A stretch of 64,000 nucleotides of DNA from Ramlibacter ginsenosidimutans (GCF_016654015.1 NZ_JAEPWM010000001.1:1116001-1180000); one strand, 5' to 3'. Positions 44,606 through 53,339 are shown, counted from the stretch's first letter. Notes: a model not told the origin generated them from the letters alone. Translations and numbers: made by a program.

Positions 44606-45214
44606 TCAGCCGAAGGGCCGCACGCCGATCCACCAGCCGTGCAGCCAGAACGCGAACACGGCCCAGGCCACGGCGCCGACGACGATCGTGGCCACGGTTT
44701 TCGTTCCGCTCACCGACTTCGGCACTGCCGCAGTGGGCTGCGCCGAGGTGCTGCCCTCCGTGCGCCGCCGCTTCTGCGCCGCGACGTAGTCCGTCACGGC
44801 CCACGCCAGGAAGGCCCCGAACAGCAGCACATCGACCTCGGTGTTGTTGGCCAGCAGGTGCGCAAAGGCCCACACCGCCACGCCCAGCACCATCGGGTCG
44901 CGCACCGCCAGCTTGATCGCGTTGCCCGGCACGTAGGCGGCCGCGACCAGGATGAACGCGAACAGCGTCAGCAGCGCGGCCAGGTGCCGCGTCCATACCG
45001 AAGGCGCCGGCCACAGCAGGTGCGGACCTTGTTGCCGCGCCAGGCTGAAGCCCACCACGATCAGCACGAAGCCTGCAATCGACACCAGCGAGTACGCGCC
45101 TTTCCACGGTTTCTCGCCAATGGCGGCAATGGTCGATGCACGCCAGCCGTCCGCGACGATGCGCACCGAGTGCGCACCCAGAAACAGCACCAGCCCCAGC
45201 AAGAGCAGCAGCAT
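44606..45214 (-). CDS. NnrU-family membrane protein
   Basis: The 202-residue protein has about five hydrophobic helices and the NnrU pattern: FLGAHSVRIVADGWR, GAYSLVSIAGFVLIVVGF, KLAVRDPMVLGVAVWAFAHLLANN. NnrU is linked with nitric oxide metabolism in denitrifiers and is also related to isoprenoid/NnrU-type reductases; the role here is unknown. The ATG at 45214 gives a start right at the first helix. It is convergent with DUF3072. Confidence 0.85.
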   Translation of the reverse strand: MLLLLLGLVLFLGAHSVRIVADGWRASTIAAIGEKPWKGAYSLVSIAGFVLIVVGFSLARQQGPHLLWPAPSVWTRHLAALLTLFAFILVAAAYVPGNAIKLAVRDPMVLGVAVWAFAHLLANNTEVDVLLFGAFLAWAVTDYVAAQKRRRTEGSTSAQPTAAVPKSVSGTKTVATIVVGAVAWAVFAFWLHGWWIGVRPFG

Positions 45215-45663
45215 CGCGAACCCCTTCCTCACTCCGAGCGGCGGACTGTACGCCAACGCGCCGGCACGGCAAGGGTCGCCATGGGCAGGCGGCCGGATGT
45301 TGTCCGCGGCTGTCTTATGGAAGTTCCTTGTTAAAGATAGTCGTAGTAGATAAGGACCGCACCCCGCTGTGGACAAGCGCTCTTTGTCCCTTGCGCATCA
45401 ACGAGTTGCGCATGCCCAAGCACTGTGTGTAGGCGTGCGTCGGTGGTGTCCTACAAACTGGGATAACCCCAGCGAAACGGTCGAGCATGTGGATAAGCCA
45501 GCAGTTGTGCCGGATCGCTCCACAGGCTTGTGCGCCGAAAAAAAATTCTCGGACGCGCCGTGCTGTCGCACGGCGGCGACGCAATGCAGAAATCTCTTGC
45601 CACGACTGCGCGCAGCTCGCAGCATCGCGCGCGGCGGCAAGACCGACAAAAAAGGGGCTGGCA
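45215..45663. other. Gene-free stretch with replication-origin-like signals
   Basis: No reading frame here looks coding. It contains TAG-trinucleotide repeats (TAGTCGTAGTAGATAAGG at 45339-45356), then a GC-rich spacer (about 45357-45367), then TGTGGACAA (45368-45376, an 8/9 DnaA box). A perfect DnaA box TGTGGATAA lies at 45488-45496. TTGCGCAT occurs twice, 15 bp apart (45391 and 45406). The order trio, GC-rich, DnaA box is that described for origin unwinding in bacteria. An AT-rich stretch lies left of the trios and an A-run at 45538-45545. No dnaA gene is in the window. Confidence 0.5.
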
Positions 45664-46374
45664 GTGGGGCTGGACGATCGCGACTACATGCGCGAAAGAA
45701 ACCGCCGGACGTTCGACCGGCTCGTCAAAATTCGCGACCGGCCTTTCACGCCGCCTCCGAGCAGTCCGTCCTTCCTGTCCATGGCCTTGACCTGGATCTG
45801 CGTCGCCTTCGTCCTGTTCAAGGCGTACGGCTGGTGGGAGCAGCAAAAGGGGCAGCGGACATCGACGCGCTCCCACGCCACGCAAAACGGGGAGCCGCCG
45901 CCTGAACTCGCCCAGCACCGGGAGGTCCACAAAGCGCCTGCAGTTGCACCGCGCGAGAACTTCAGTTCATACGACGCGCCACGGCCGGCGGAGGCAGCGC
46001 GCCCGCTAACCGGCGGCACGATCTACCTGTGCCGCGGCTACAGCGGCGGGAGCTTCTGGGCTTCCGACCACTGCAACCAGCACAAGCCCTTGATCGAGCG
46101 GATCGCGAGCGTGCCGGCAGGACTGCCTTTCGAGCAGCAGGTTGCGCTTGCGGAGCAGCAGCACCAGGCCATGGCGGCGCCAGCCACGGGGGTCACGACG
46201 ACCGTCGTGTCCGCACCGGCCGGCCTGCCCGACCCGGCGCTTTGCACGTCGCTCGATGCGCGCGTGAACCAGCTCGATGCGATGGCGCGCCAGCCGCAGT
46301 CGGGGAGCATGCAAGACTGGAACCGGCAGGAGCGCCAGAAGGCGCGCGACGAGCAGTTCCGCCTGCACTGCTGA
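45664..46374 (+). CDS. Hypothetical membrane-anchored protein
   Basis: The 236-residue protein begins VGLDDRDYMRERNRRTF, a basic cytosolic start. One membrane segment follows (ALTWICVAFVLFKAYGWW, about residues 40-57), then a mainly polar, Pro/Ala-rich periplasmic part. The latter has paired cysteines (IYLCRGYSGGSFWASDHC) and (ALCTSLD), ending DEQFRLHC. I do not recognise a family. A GTG at 45664 gives the start after AAGGGG; the ATG at 45688 is an alternative. Confidence 0.65.
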   Translation: MGLDDRDYMRERNRRTFDRLVKIRDRPFTPPPSSPSFLSMALTWICVAFVLFKAYGWWEQQKGQRTSTRSHATQNGEPPPELAQHREVHKAPAVAPRENFSSYDAPRPAEAARPLTGGTIYLCRGYSGGSFWASDHCNQHKPLIERIASVPAGLPFEQQVALAEQQHQAMAAPATGVTTTVVSAPAGLPDPALCTSLDARVNQLDAMARQPQSGSMQDWNRQERQKARDEQFRLHC

Positions 46375-46381
46375 TGCGCGC

Positions 46382-47581
46382 TCACGCGCGCCGGAGCATG
46401 TGCCCGGCGATCGAGGCGGATCCGAGGGCCGCCAGGGCAGCGGCGAGGTACACCGCGTCGAGGCCCGCGACTTTCGCGAGCGCGCCGCCGAGCGGCGGGC
46501 CGAGGCCCATGGCCAGGTCCTGGAAGATCACGTAAGCGCCCATGGCGGAACCGCGACTTTGTTCCGGCGCACGCCGGACGGCTTCCAGCCCGAAGCCCTG
46601 GAAGCCCAGGCCATAGCCGCCGCCGCCGAGCGCGGCACCCAGCCACGCGAGCGCTGGTGCTGGCGCAAGCCAGATCAGCGCCAGGCCGATGGCCTCCGCC
46701 AGCACGCAGTACAGCGCGACGCGCGCGCCACCGATCGCATCGGGCAGGTGGCCGAACAGCAGCCGGCCCAGGATGAAGCCCAGGCCCATGAAGGTGAGCG
46801 CCAGCGCGCCGCCGCCCCAGCCGCGCTCGGCGAACAGCAGCACGGCGAAGGCCGTGATCATGGCGTAGCCGGTGGAGCAGAGCGTCAGGCCCAGGCCCGG
46901 CAGCTTCACGGCGCCCAGCACGTGCGTGAACGGCAGCCGCGGCAGGCCGCTCGGACGCAGGCCCGCGATGCAGCTGGTGAACGCGAGCCCGAGCGCGCCC
47001 GCGGCCAGCACCGCGAGGGCGACGCCGGCAAAGCCGTGCTGCGCGTAGATCGCCGTGCCCAGCGGGGCGCCGGCCGCGAGGCCGCCGAAGAGCGCGACAC
47101 CCATCCACCCGAACACCTTGCCCGCATGCAGGGGGCCCACGCGCATGAGGCCCCAGGCCATGGTGGACGTGATGACGAAGCTCTCGACGATGCCGGTGAG
47201 CAGGCGTGCGCACAGCACCAGCGCGAGCGCGACCCGCGGCGAGCTTGCGATGAAGGGAACGGAGAGCAGGTACAGCGCGGCCACACCGCACACGGCGAAC
47301 AGCCCGATCAGCGCGGCGCGCTTGGGCCCGCGTTCATCGGTCGTGCCGCCCGCCCACATCCGGCCGAACAGCGAGGACAGGTACTGGATCCCCATCACGA
47401 AGCCGACCACCACCGTCCCCTGCCCCAGAGTGTCGTGCACGTGGCGCGGGATGATCGGCAAGGCCATGCCCACCGCGACGAAGCCGACGAACACCGCCAG
47501 CATGAAGGGCAGCAGCGGCAGGAAGGCGGACCACAAGGAGTTGCCGGTCGCGGCAACGGCGGTGCGAGCGTCGGAGGTCAT
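46382..47581 (-). CDS. MFS transporter
   Basis: The 399-residue permease has 12 hydrophobic helices. A cytosolic loop, GRMWAGGTTDERGPKRAALIG, matches the MFS motif A region (G-x3-D-x2-G-x-R/K-x2), and the C-terminal half repeats it as GHLPDAIGG. It resembles the YfcJ/YhhS arabinose-efflux-like group. The ATG at 47581 was preferred because the preceding 49 in-frame residues are charged and Pro-rich. Its substrate is unknown. Convergent with the small gene upstream. Confidence 0.88.
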   Translation of the reverse strand: MTSDARTAVAATGNSLWSAFLPLLPFMLAVFVGFVAVGMALPIIPRHVHDTLGQGTVVVGFVMGIQYLSSLFGRMWAGGTTDERGPKRAALIGLFAVCGVAALYLLSVPFIASSPRVALALVLCARLLTGIVESFVITSTMAWGLMRVGPLHAGKVFGWMGVALFGGLAAGAPLGTAIYAQHGFAGVALAVLAAGALGLAFTSCIAGLRPSGLPRLPFTHVLGAVKLPGLGLTLCSTGYAMITAFAVLLFAERGWGGGALALTFMGLGFILGRLLFGHLPDAIGGARVALYCVLAEAIGLALIWLAPAPALAWLGAALGGGGYGLGFQGFGLEAVRRAPEQSRGSAMGAYVIFQDLAMGLGPPLGGALAKVAGLDAVYLAAALAALGSASIAGHMLRRA

Positions 47582-47688
47582 GCGGCAGCAAGCATAGACG
47601 GTCGCGCAGCGCGCCTCCGGTTCTGCCCGCTTTCCGGGGAGACGCGGGCTGCAGGACTTCGGCGTTTGGAAAAATAACCCGGCCAACG

Positions 47689-47716
47689 GGAACGCCGGCG
47701 CAGCTCGTTGCGTCGA
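47689..47716 (+). promoter_or_regulatory. Likely ECF-sigma promoter of the DUF4142 operon
   Basis: GGAAC (47689-47693) is followed after 17 bases by CGTCGA (47711-47716), a typical -35/-10 pair for ECF sigma factors. It lies 33 bp before the DUF4142 start. Since the third gene of the operon encodes an ECF sigma factor, autoregulation is likely. Confidence 0.5.
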
Positions 47717-47748
47717 TGGCTTCGTCACACCTGAAGGAGACAGCTGCC

Positions 47749-48270
47749 ATGACCCGCACCCCCGCCCTTGCCGCCCTGCTCGCCAGCGCCCTGGCCTTTG
47801 CCGCCCATGCCCAGCAGGGCCCGACCGACCCGCAGATCGCGCAGATCGTGGTGACCGCCAACCAGGTGGACATCGATGCCGGCAAGCTCGCCGAGAAGAA
47901 GGCCCACGGGAAGGATGTGCGCCAGTTCGGCAAGCAGATGGTCACCGACCACTCGGCCGTCAACAAGTCGGCGGTGGCGCTGGTCACCAAGCTGCACGTG
48001 AAGCCCGAGCCCAGCGACACAAGCGCCAGCCTGAAGAAGGGCGGCGACGAGAACCTCGCCAAGCTGCGCAAGCTCAAGGGCAAGGACTTCGACAAGGCCT
48101 ACGTGGACCACGAAGTCGAGTACCACCAGGCCGTGATCGACGCCGTCGACAAGACCTTGATCCCTTCCGCGAAGAACGAGGAGCTGAAGGCCTTGCTGGT
48201 GAAGGTGCGGCCGGCGTTCGAGGCGCACCTCGAGCATGCCAAGCACCTGCAGATGGAACTGGGCCAGTGA
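47749..48270 (+). CDS. DUF4142 periplasmic protein
   Basis: The 173-residue protein has a signal peptide (LAFAAHAQQG) and a helical ferritin-like DUF4142 domain: QIVVTANQVDIDAGKLAEKKAHGKDVRQFGKQMVTDHSAVNK. The family is common in soil proteobacteria with unknown function. AAGGAG precedes the ATG. It is the first gene of a three-gene unit with a cupredoxin (1 bp gap) and an ECF sigma factor. Confidence 0.88.
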   Translation: MTRTPALAALLASALAFAAHAQQGPTDPQIAQIVVTANQVDIDAGKLAEKKAHGKDVRQFGKQMVTDHSAVNKSAVALVTKLHVKPEPSDTSASLKKGGDENLAKLRKLKGKDFDKAYVDHEVEYHQAVIDAVDKTLIPSAKNEELKALLVKVRPAFEAHLEHAKHLQMELGQ

Positions 48271-48271
48271 C

Positions 48272-48574
48272 ATGCGCGCGGCTCTCTGCGCCTTCGCACT
48301 GGTCGTGGCCTGCGGCAGCGCAGCCGCCGCGACGCACGTCGTCACCATCGAAGGCATGAAGTTCGAGCCGGGAGAGCTCACGGTGCACCGCGGCGACAGG
48401 ATCACCTGGACCAACAAGGACCTCGTGCCGCACACCGTGACCGCCGCCGGCGCTTTCAATTCCGGCGCCATCGCGCCCGGGAAGAGCTGGTCGTGGCTTG
48501 CCGGTGCACCGGGTGCGCATGACTACGTCTGCACGTACCATCCGACCATGAAGGCCAGGGTGGTGGTCCAATGA
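48272..48574 (+). CDS. Secreted cupredoxin (plastocyanin/amicyanin-like)
   Basis: The 100-residue blue-copper protein has a signal peptide (CAFALVVACGSAAAA). The single-domain cupredoxin has type-1 copper ligands at H in LVPHTV, then C, H and M in YVCTYHPTMKA. It can shuttle electrons or bind copper in the periplasm. It begins one base after the DUF4142 stop, and its TGA overlaps the sigma factor ATG (ATGA), so all three are co-translated. Confidence 0.9.
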   Translation: MRAALCAFALVVACGSAAAATHVVTIEGMKFEPGELTVHRGDRITWTNKDLVPHTVTAAGAFNSGAIAPGKSWSWLAGAPGAHDYVCTYHPTMKARVVVQ

Positions 48575-49269
48575 AAGCGCAGCCCGAGCAAGCCGGCGTC
48601 GCAGCGATCGACGACGCCGAACTGGTCCGCCGCGTGCAGGCCGGCGACATCGCCGCCTTCGAACTCGTGATGCGGCGGAACAACCGGCGCCTGTTCCGCG
48701 TCGCGCGCTCGCTGCTGCGCGACGCTGCGGAAGCCGAGGACGCGCTGCAGGAGTCCTACCTCTCGGCTTACCAGGCGATGCCGCGTTTCCGGGCCGAAGC
48801 GTCGCTGGCCACCTGGCTCACGCGCCTGGTCGTCAACGAGTGCATGACGCGGCTGCGCCGGCAACTGCGACGGCACAACATCGTTCCCATCGTGTCAGCG
48901 CAGGTGCTCGCCTCGCAGGAGGAGGACAGCGTGGCAGAACTCCCGGGCCCCGGCAGCGACGACACGCCGGACCGCGCCCTCGTGCGCGCCGAACTGCGCT
49001 CGCTGCTGGAGCGCCGCATCGACGCGCTGCCCGAGGACTTCCGCACCGTGTTCGTGCTGCGCGCGGTGGAGGAGCTCAGCGTGGAGGAGACCGCCGAGTG
49101 CCTGGGCATCCCGGCAGCGACGGTGCGCACGCGCCACTTCCGCGCCCGCAGCCTGCTGCGCGAATCCATCGCGCAGGACCTGGACCTCGCGGAGCGCGAC
49201 GTGTTCGAGTTCGGCGGCCTCCATTGCGATCGCGTGGTCGCGCGCGTGCTCGCCAGGCTGCAAGGCTAG
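48571..49269 (+). CDS. ECF RNA polymerase sigma factor
   Basis: The 232-residue protein has sigma region 2 (AGDIAAFELVMRRNNRRLFRVARSLLRDAAEAEDALQESYLSAY) and region 4 (LPEDFRTVFVLRAVEELSVEETAECLGIPAATVRTRHFRARSLL). A C-terminal extension, FEFGGLHCDRVVARVL, replaces the short end of most ECFs. No anti-sigma factor is adjacent. The operon order (exported ferritin-like protein, cupredoxin, sigma) suggests that it responds to periplasmic metal or oxidative stress, and the upstream GGAAC/CGTC promoter suggests self-activation. Confidence 0.9.
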   Translation: MKAQPEQAGVAAIDDAELVRRVQAGDIAAFELVMRRNNRRLFRVARSLLRDAAEAEDALQESYLSAYQAMPRFRAEASLATWLTRLVVNECMTRLRRQLRRHNIVPIVSAQVLASQEEDSVAELPGPGSDDTPDRALVRAELRSLLERRIDALPEDFRTVFVLRAVEELSVEETAECLGIPAATVRTRHFRARSLLRESIAQDLDLAERDVFEFGGLHCDRVVARVLARLQG

Positions 49270-49281
49270 AGGAGACGACCC

Positions 49282-49395
49282 ACGCTCGGCGGCCTGACCC
49301 TGAACCTCGTCGCGCTGCCAGTGTGGCTGGTGCTGGTGCACGCAGCCGTCGCCGCCGTCGGCCTGGTGGTGCTGGCGATCGCCGCCTGGAAGTAG
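49282..49395 (+). CDS. Possible 37-residue single-helix membrane peptide with ACG start
   Basis: Downstream of the sigma gene an in-frame reading gives one strongly hydrophobic helix (LVALPVWLVLVHAAVAAVG...) ending AAWK and a TAG. A good AGGAGA box sits about eight bases before codon 1, which is ACG instead of ATG. It could use a non-standard start, a GTG at 49321, or be a decayed gene. Uncertain. Confidence 0.3.
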   Translation, partial: TLGGLTLNLVALPVWLVLVHAAVAAVGLVVLAIAAWK

Positions 49396-49418
49396 GCCGG
49401 CGGCGCATCGCCGCGCGC

Positions 49419-50387
49419 TCACTGCGCGGCGATGCCCGCCACGCGCATCATCTTCTCGGTGAGGCCGATCTCGGCCTGCAGGTCCTTGGCGTACTCGGCG
49501 CCCATCGCGGGCACGACGCTGGCGCCGTTGGCTTCGAGGCGCGCGCGCACGTCCGGCTTCGCCAGCGCCTGCTCCAGCGCATTGCCGATCTTCTTCACGA
49601 TGGGTGCGGGCGTGCCCGCGGGCACCGACAAGCCGCCGAAGGACACCAGCGTCACGTTGGGAATGCCGGCCTCGGCCAGCGTCGGCACGTCGGGCAGGCG
49701 CGGATTGCGCCTGGGCGCCGTTACGGCCAGCGGCACCAGCTTGCCGGCCTGGATGAAGGGCAGCGACACCGAGGAAAGCGTCAGCGCGAAGTCCACCTGC
49801 TTGGACATCACCGCATTGGCCGACTCCGTCGCGCCCTTGAACGGCACGTGCAGCGCCTTCGCGCCGGCCGACGAGAGGATCAGCTCGGCGCCCATGTGGG
49901 CCGGCGTGCCGACGCCGCCGGAGGCGAAACTGAGCTTGCCGGGATTCTTCCTCGCGCGCTGCAGCAGTTCCTGCGCGGAGTGGATGCCGGACTCGGGCGA
50001 CACGACCATCACCACGTCCGACTGGGTGATGCGGCCCACGTGCGTGAAGTCCTTCATCACGTCGTAGCCGGGCTTGCGGTACATGCGCATGCTGGCCGAC
50101 ATGGTGGTCGCGGAGTACACCCACGTATAGCCATCGGCGGGCGCCCGGGCGGCAATCTGGGCGCCCAGGTTGCCGGCGGCGCCGGCGCGGTTCTCCACCA
50201 CGACCGGTTGCTTGAGGATGTCGGACATGGCTTGCGCCGTGATGCGCACCGTGATGTCCGGCGCCGTGCCCGCGAGATAGGGCACGATCCACTTGATGGG
50301 CCGGCTGGGATAGTCCTGCTGCGCGTGCGCCACCGGCAGGGCCAATGCGACTGCGGCGAGCAGCGCCGGAATGCGGATCGTCTTCAT
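49419..50387 (-). CDS. Bug-family tripartite tricarboxylate transporter substrate-binding protein
   Basis: The 322-residue exported protein has a signal peptide (ALALPVAHAQQ) and the TctC/Bug pattern: YPSRPIKWIVPYLAGTAPDITVR, then GANLGAQIAARAPADGYTW, and HVPFKGATESANAVMSKQVD. It captures carboxylates or related small molecules outside the membrane. It is the last gene of a three-gene run with an acyl-CoA dehydrogenase and an AMP-ligase, so it may supply or sense the acid used by them. No TctA/TctB genes are nearby. Confidence 0.92.
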   Translation of the reverse strand: MKTIRIPALLAAVALALPVAHAQQDYPSRPIKWIVPYLAGTAPDITVRITAQAMSDILKQPVVVENRAGAAGNLGAQIAARAPADGYTWVYSATTMSASMRMYRKPGYDVMKDFTHVGRITQSDVVMVVSPESGIHSAQELLQRARKNPGKLSFASGGVGTPAHMGAELILSSAGAKALHVPFKGATESANAVMSKQVDFALTLSSVSLPFIQAGKLVPLAVTAPRRNPRLPDVPTLAEAGIPNVTLVSFGGLSVPAGTPAPIVKKIGNALEQALAKPDVRARLEANGASVVPAMGAEYAKDLQAEIGLTEKMMRVAGIAAQ

Positions 50388-50417
50388 GCCTTGTCTCCTT
50401 GGTTTCGTGTCATGCGT

Positions 50418-51623
50418 TCAGCGGACCGCGTGGCCCAGCAGCTCGCGCGCGATGGTGTTGCGCTGGATCTCGCTCGTGCCGGTGAGCACGCGGTACATGC
50501 GCAGCAGGCGGAACAGGAACTCCACGCGGCTGCCCTGCACGATGCCTTCGCCGCCATGCACCTGCACAGCGCGGTCCGCGACGCGGAAGGCGGTCTCGGA
50601 GCAGAACAGCTTGGCCATCGAAGCTTCGGCGCGCGCTTCGCTGCCGGCGGCTAGCGTGCGCGCCACCGACAGCATCAGCGCCCGCGCGGCCGCGAGCTCC
50701 GTCGCCATGTCGGCGATGTGGTGCTGCACGGCCTGGAAGGCGCCGATCGGCTGGCCGAACTGGCGGCGCCGGGTCGCGTGCGCGATGGTGTCCTGCAGCG
50801 CCAGTTTCGCCAGCCCGAGCATCGCCGGGCAGTGCAGCAGGCGGTTCACGGTGATGCGGCCCAGCGCGAGCGCGAGGCCGCGGCCGCGTTCGCCGATCTG
50901 GTTGGCCGCGGGGATGCGGCAGTCGGTGAGCACGATGTTGCCCGTGTGCGACTGGCCGGCCATGGTCTTGTAGCCGGCCTCGATGCGAAAGCCAGCACGG
51001 TCGCGCTCCACGAAGAAAGCGGTGGTCTCGCGCACCGCGGGATCCTCGCTGGTGGAGCAGATGATCACGGCCAGGTCGCAGAAGGGCGAGCCCGAGATGA
51101 AGCGCTTGGTGCCGTTCAGCACGTACTCGTCGCCGTCGCGTACGGCTTTCGTCTGCAGCGCGCCCGCGTCCGAGCCCGCCTCGGGCTCGGTGATCGCGAA
51201 GCAGATCGCCTTCTCCGCGCGCGCGACCGGCAGGATGAAGCGCTCCATCTGGTCCGGCGTCACCACCTTGGCGAGCGCGCCCACGCGCGGCGGCCCGGTG
51301 AGTTCGCCCAGGATGTGCGGCGCGAAGGGCGTGCCGCTGGCGTAGATGGCTTCCTTGATCAGGACGTGGTCCACCAGGTCGAAGCCGGCGCCGCCCAGCG
51401 CCTTGGGCAGCGTCATGCCGTAGAAGCCCAGCTCGCGCGAGCGCTGCCACACCTGCTGCAGCAGCGCGCGGTCGGCGCCTTCCTCGTGGGTCACGCCGTG
51501 CCGTGCGGCCAGCGGGTGCAGCTCCTCGCGCACGAAGGCGTCGATGCGGGCGATGAAGTCGCGCGCGGCGTCCGAGCCCTCGAAGGGCGCGGCCTTGGCG
51601 GCGGGGGTTACGGATGCGTCCAT
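50418..51623 (-). CDS. Acyl-CoA dehydrogenase family protein
   Basis: The 401-residue flavoprotein has the three ACAD domains. The FAD-binding ITEPEAGSDAGALQTKAV is about residue 145; the C-terminal helices end with VHGGEGIVQGSRVEFLFRLLRMYRVLTGTSEIQRN. It oxidises an acyl-CoA to the 2-enoyl-CoA. The ATG at 51623 has AAAGG seven bases upstream; an ATG at 51629 is in frame two codons earlier. It is in the operon of the AMP-binding ligase (14 bp gap) and the Bug protein. Confidence 0.92.
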   Translation of the reverse strand: MDASVTPAAKAAPFEGSDAARDFIARIDAFVREELHPLAARHGVTHEEGADRALLQQVWQRSRELGFYGMTLPKALGGAGFDLVDHVLIKEAIYASGTPFAPHILGELTGPPRVGALAKVVTPDQMERFILPVARAEKAICFAITEPEAGSDAGALQTKAVRDGDEYVLNGTKRFISGSPFCDLAVIICSTSEDPAVRETTAFFVERDRAGFRIEAGYKTMAGQSHTGNIVLTDCRIPAANQIGERGRGLALALGRITVNRLLHCPAMLGLAKLALQDTIAHATRRRQFGQPIGAFQAVQHHIADMATELAAARALMLSVARTLAAGSEARAEASMAKLFCSETAFRVADRAVQVHGGEGIVQGSRVEFLFRLLRMYRVLTGTSEIQRNTIARELLGHAVR

Positions 51624-51637
51624 GGCCATGCCTTTCT

Positions 51638-53203
51638 TCAGTTGACGCGCCGCTCGCGGCCGCGCCAGTAGTGTTCGCGCACGTCCTTGCGCGAGAGCTT
51701 GCCGTTGCCGTTCTTGGGCAGTTGCGACACGAAGTCCACGGAGCGCGGCCGCTTGAAGTCGGCCAGCCGCCCGCGGCAGAAGTCCATGATCTCGTCGCCT
51801 CCGGCGCGCGTGCCTTCGCGCAGCACCACGACGGCCTTCACCGTCTCGCCCCAGTGATCGTCGGGGACACCCACCACGCACACCTCGTAGACGGCGGGGT
51901 GCTGCGCCAGCACCGACTCCACCTCGCTCGGGTACACGTTGAAGCCGCCGGAGACCAGCATTTCCTTCTTGCGGTCGACGATGAAGATGTAGCCCTCGCG
52001 GTCCACGCGGGCGAGGTCGCCGGTGCGCAGCCAGCCCTGCGCGTCGATGGCGTCGCGCGACTGCTCGGGCGCGCGCCAGTAGCCGGAGAACACGTCCGGC
52101 CCGCGCACGCAGATCTCGCCGATCGCATCGCCCTGCACCGGCTTGCCCTGCTCGTCCAGCACCTGCACCTCGGACTCGCAGAAGGGCCGGCCGCAGGCGG
52201 AGAGCAGCTCGGGCCGGTCGCCCTCGATGGCCCGCGCATGGTCGGCGATCGTGAGGCCGACGACGCCACCCGTGGTCTCGCCGGCGCCGTAGCCTTGCGA
52301 CAGCACCGGGCCGAAGGCGGCCCAGGCCTCGCGGATGCGCGCCGGCGACATCGGCGCGGCGCCGTAGCTCACCAGGCGCAGGCTGGAGAGATCGCGCGTC
52401 CTGATGGTCGGCTCGGCCAGCAGCGCGTAGATCATCGCGGGCACGAAGAAGCACATGGTGACGCGGTGCTTCTCGATGGCGGCCAGGATCTCGGCCGGCT
52501 GGAAGCGCTCCATCAGCAGCAGCGTCGCGCCCTGGTACAGCATCGGCTGGATGAACATGCCGCTCGCGTGCGTGATCGGTCCGCTCAGCATCAGCACGTC
52601 GCCGGGGCTTGCGTGCATGCGGCCCATGATCACCTTGCGCAGCGACGCCATGCGGTTGCCCACCGTCTGCATCGCCGCCTTCAGCTTGCCGGTGGAGCCG
52701 GACGTGTAGTGCAGCACCGCCAGTTCCTCGGGACGCATGTCCACATGGATGTGCCTGTCGGGCTGCGCGTCGAGCAGATCCTCGTAGGCGAGCCAGGGCG
52801 CCTGCGCCACGACCGGCGTGAACGCGATGCGATGGCGCAGCGTCGGCAGCTGCGCCGCGGCCTCGTCCACCATGGACTGGTGCTCGGGGCCCGAGAGGCA
52901 GGCGACCGGCTCCGCGTTCGCCAGCGCGTCGGCGAGTTCGCCGGGAGCGAGGCGCGAATTCAGCGCCACCTTCACCAGGCCCAGCTTGTAGAGCGCGCAT
53001 TCGAGCTCCACGATCTCGGGCCGGTTGGGCGACACCACGGCGACGCGGTCGCCGCGCTGCAGCCCCAGCGCCGCCAGCGCGTGCGCCAGCCGGTTGGAGC
53101 GGCGCTCCAGTTCGGCGTAGGTCACCACGCCATCGCGGAACAGGATCGCGGGGCGCTCGCCCCAGAAACGCGCGCTGCGCGCGAGGTACATGCCCAGGTT
53201 CAC
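51638..53203 (-). CDS. AMP-binding acyl-CoA ligase
   Basis: The 521-residue enzyme activates a carboxylic acid as acyl-adenylate and then acyl-CoA. The P-loop signature is LHYTSGSTGKLKAAMQT (about residue 165), the adenine site GYGAGETTGG, then GWLRTGDLARVDREGYI, and the C-terminal lysine region LPKNGNGKLSRKD. It starts with GTG (53203) after GGAG, giving MNLGMYLARSARFW. The product probably feeds the acyl-CoA dehydrogenase downstream. The LysR-type gene that is divergent to it carries a frameshift. Confidence 0.92.
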   Translation of the reverse strand: MNLGMYLARSARFWGERPAILFRDGVVTYAELERRSNRLAHALAALGLQRGDRVAVVSPNRPEIVELECALYKLGLVKVALNSRLAPGELADALANAEPVACLSGPEHQSMVDEAAAQLPTLRHRIAFTPVVAQAPWLAYEDLLDAQPDRHIHVDMRPEELAVLHYTSGSTGKLKAAMQTVGNRMASLRKVIMGRMHASPGDVLMLSGPITHASGMFIQPMLYQGATLLLMERFQPAEILAAIEKHRVTMCFFVPAMIYALLAEPTIRTRDLSSLRLVSYGAAPMSPARIREAWAAFGPVLSQGYGAGETTGGVVGLTIADHARAIEGDRPELLSACGRPFCESEVQVLDEQGKPVQGDAIGEICVRGPDVFSGYWRAPEQSRDAIDAQGWLRTGDLARVDREGYIFIVDRKKEMLVSGGFNVYPSEVESVLAQHPAVYEVCVVGVPDDHWGETVKAVVVLREGTRAGGDEIMDFCRGRLADFKRPRSVDFVSQLPKNGNGKLSRKDVREHYWRGRERRVN

Positions 53204-53339
53204 GGAGGTCTCCTTCAGTGAGACCAGTCTAGGAAGCGAAGCCTCCGAAACCGATAATGCAAGCGCGCCACGCGATAACGCTCGGTTATCGATACCGGCG
53301 CAAGCTCGTGCATTTCGCAACACCCGGGAGCTCCCGCCC

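Noticed and set aside
45369-45905. Several overlapping 60-180 codon frames in the origin-like stretch
   Set aside because: They have Arg/Ala/Thr-rich shadow composition, no ribosome sites and conflict with the AT-rich and DnaA-box signals.
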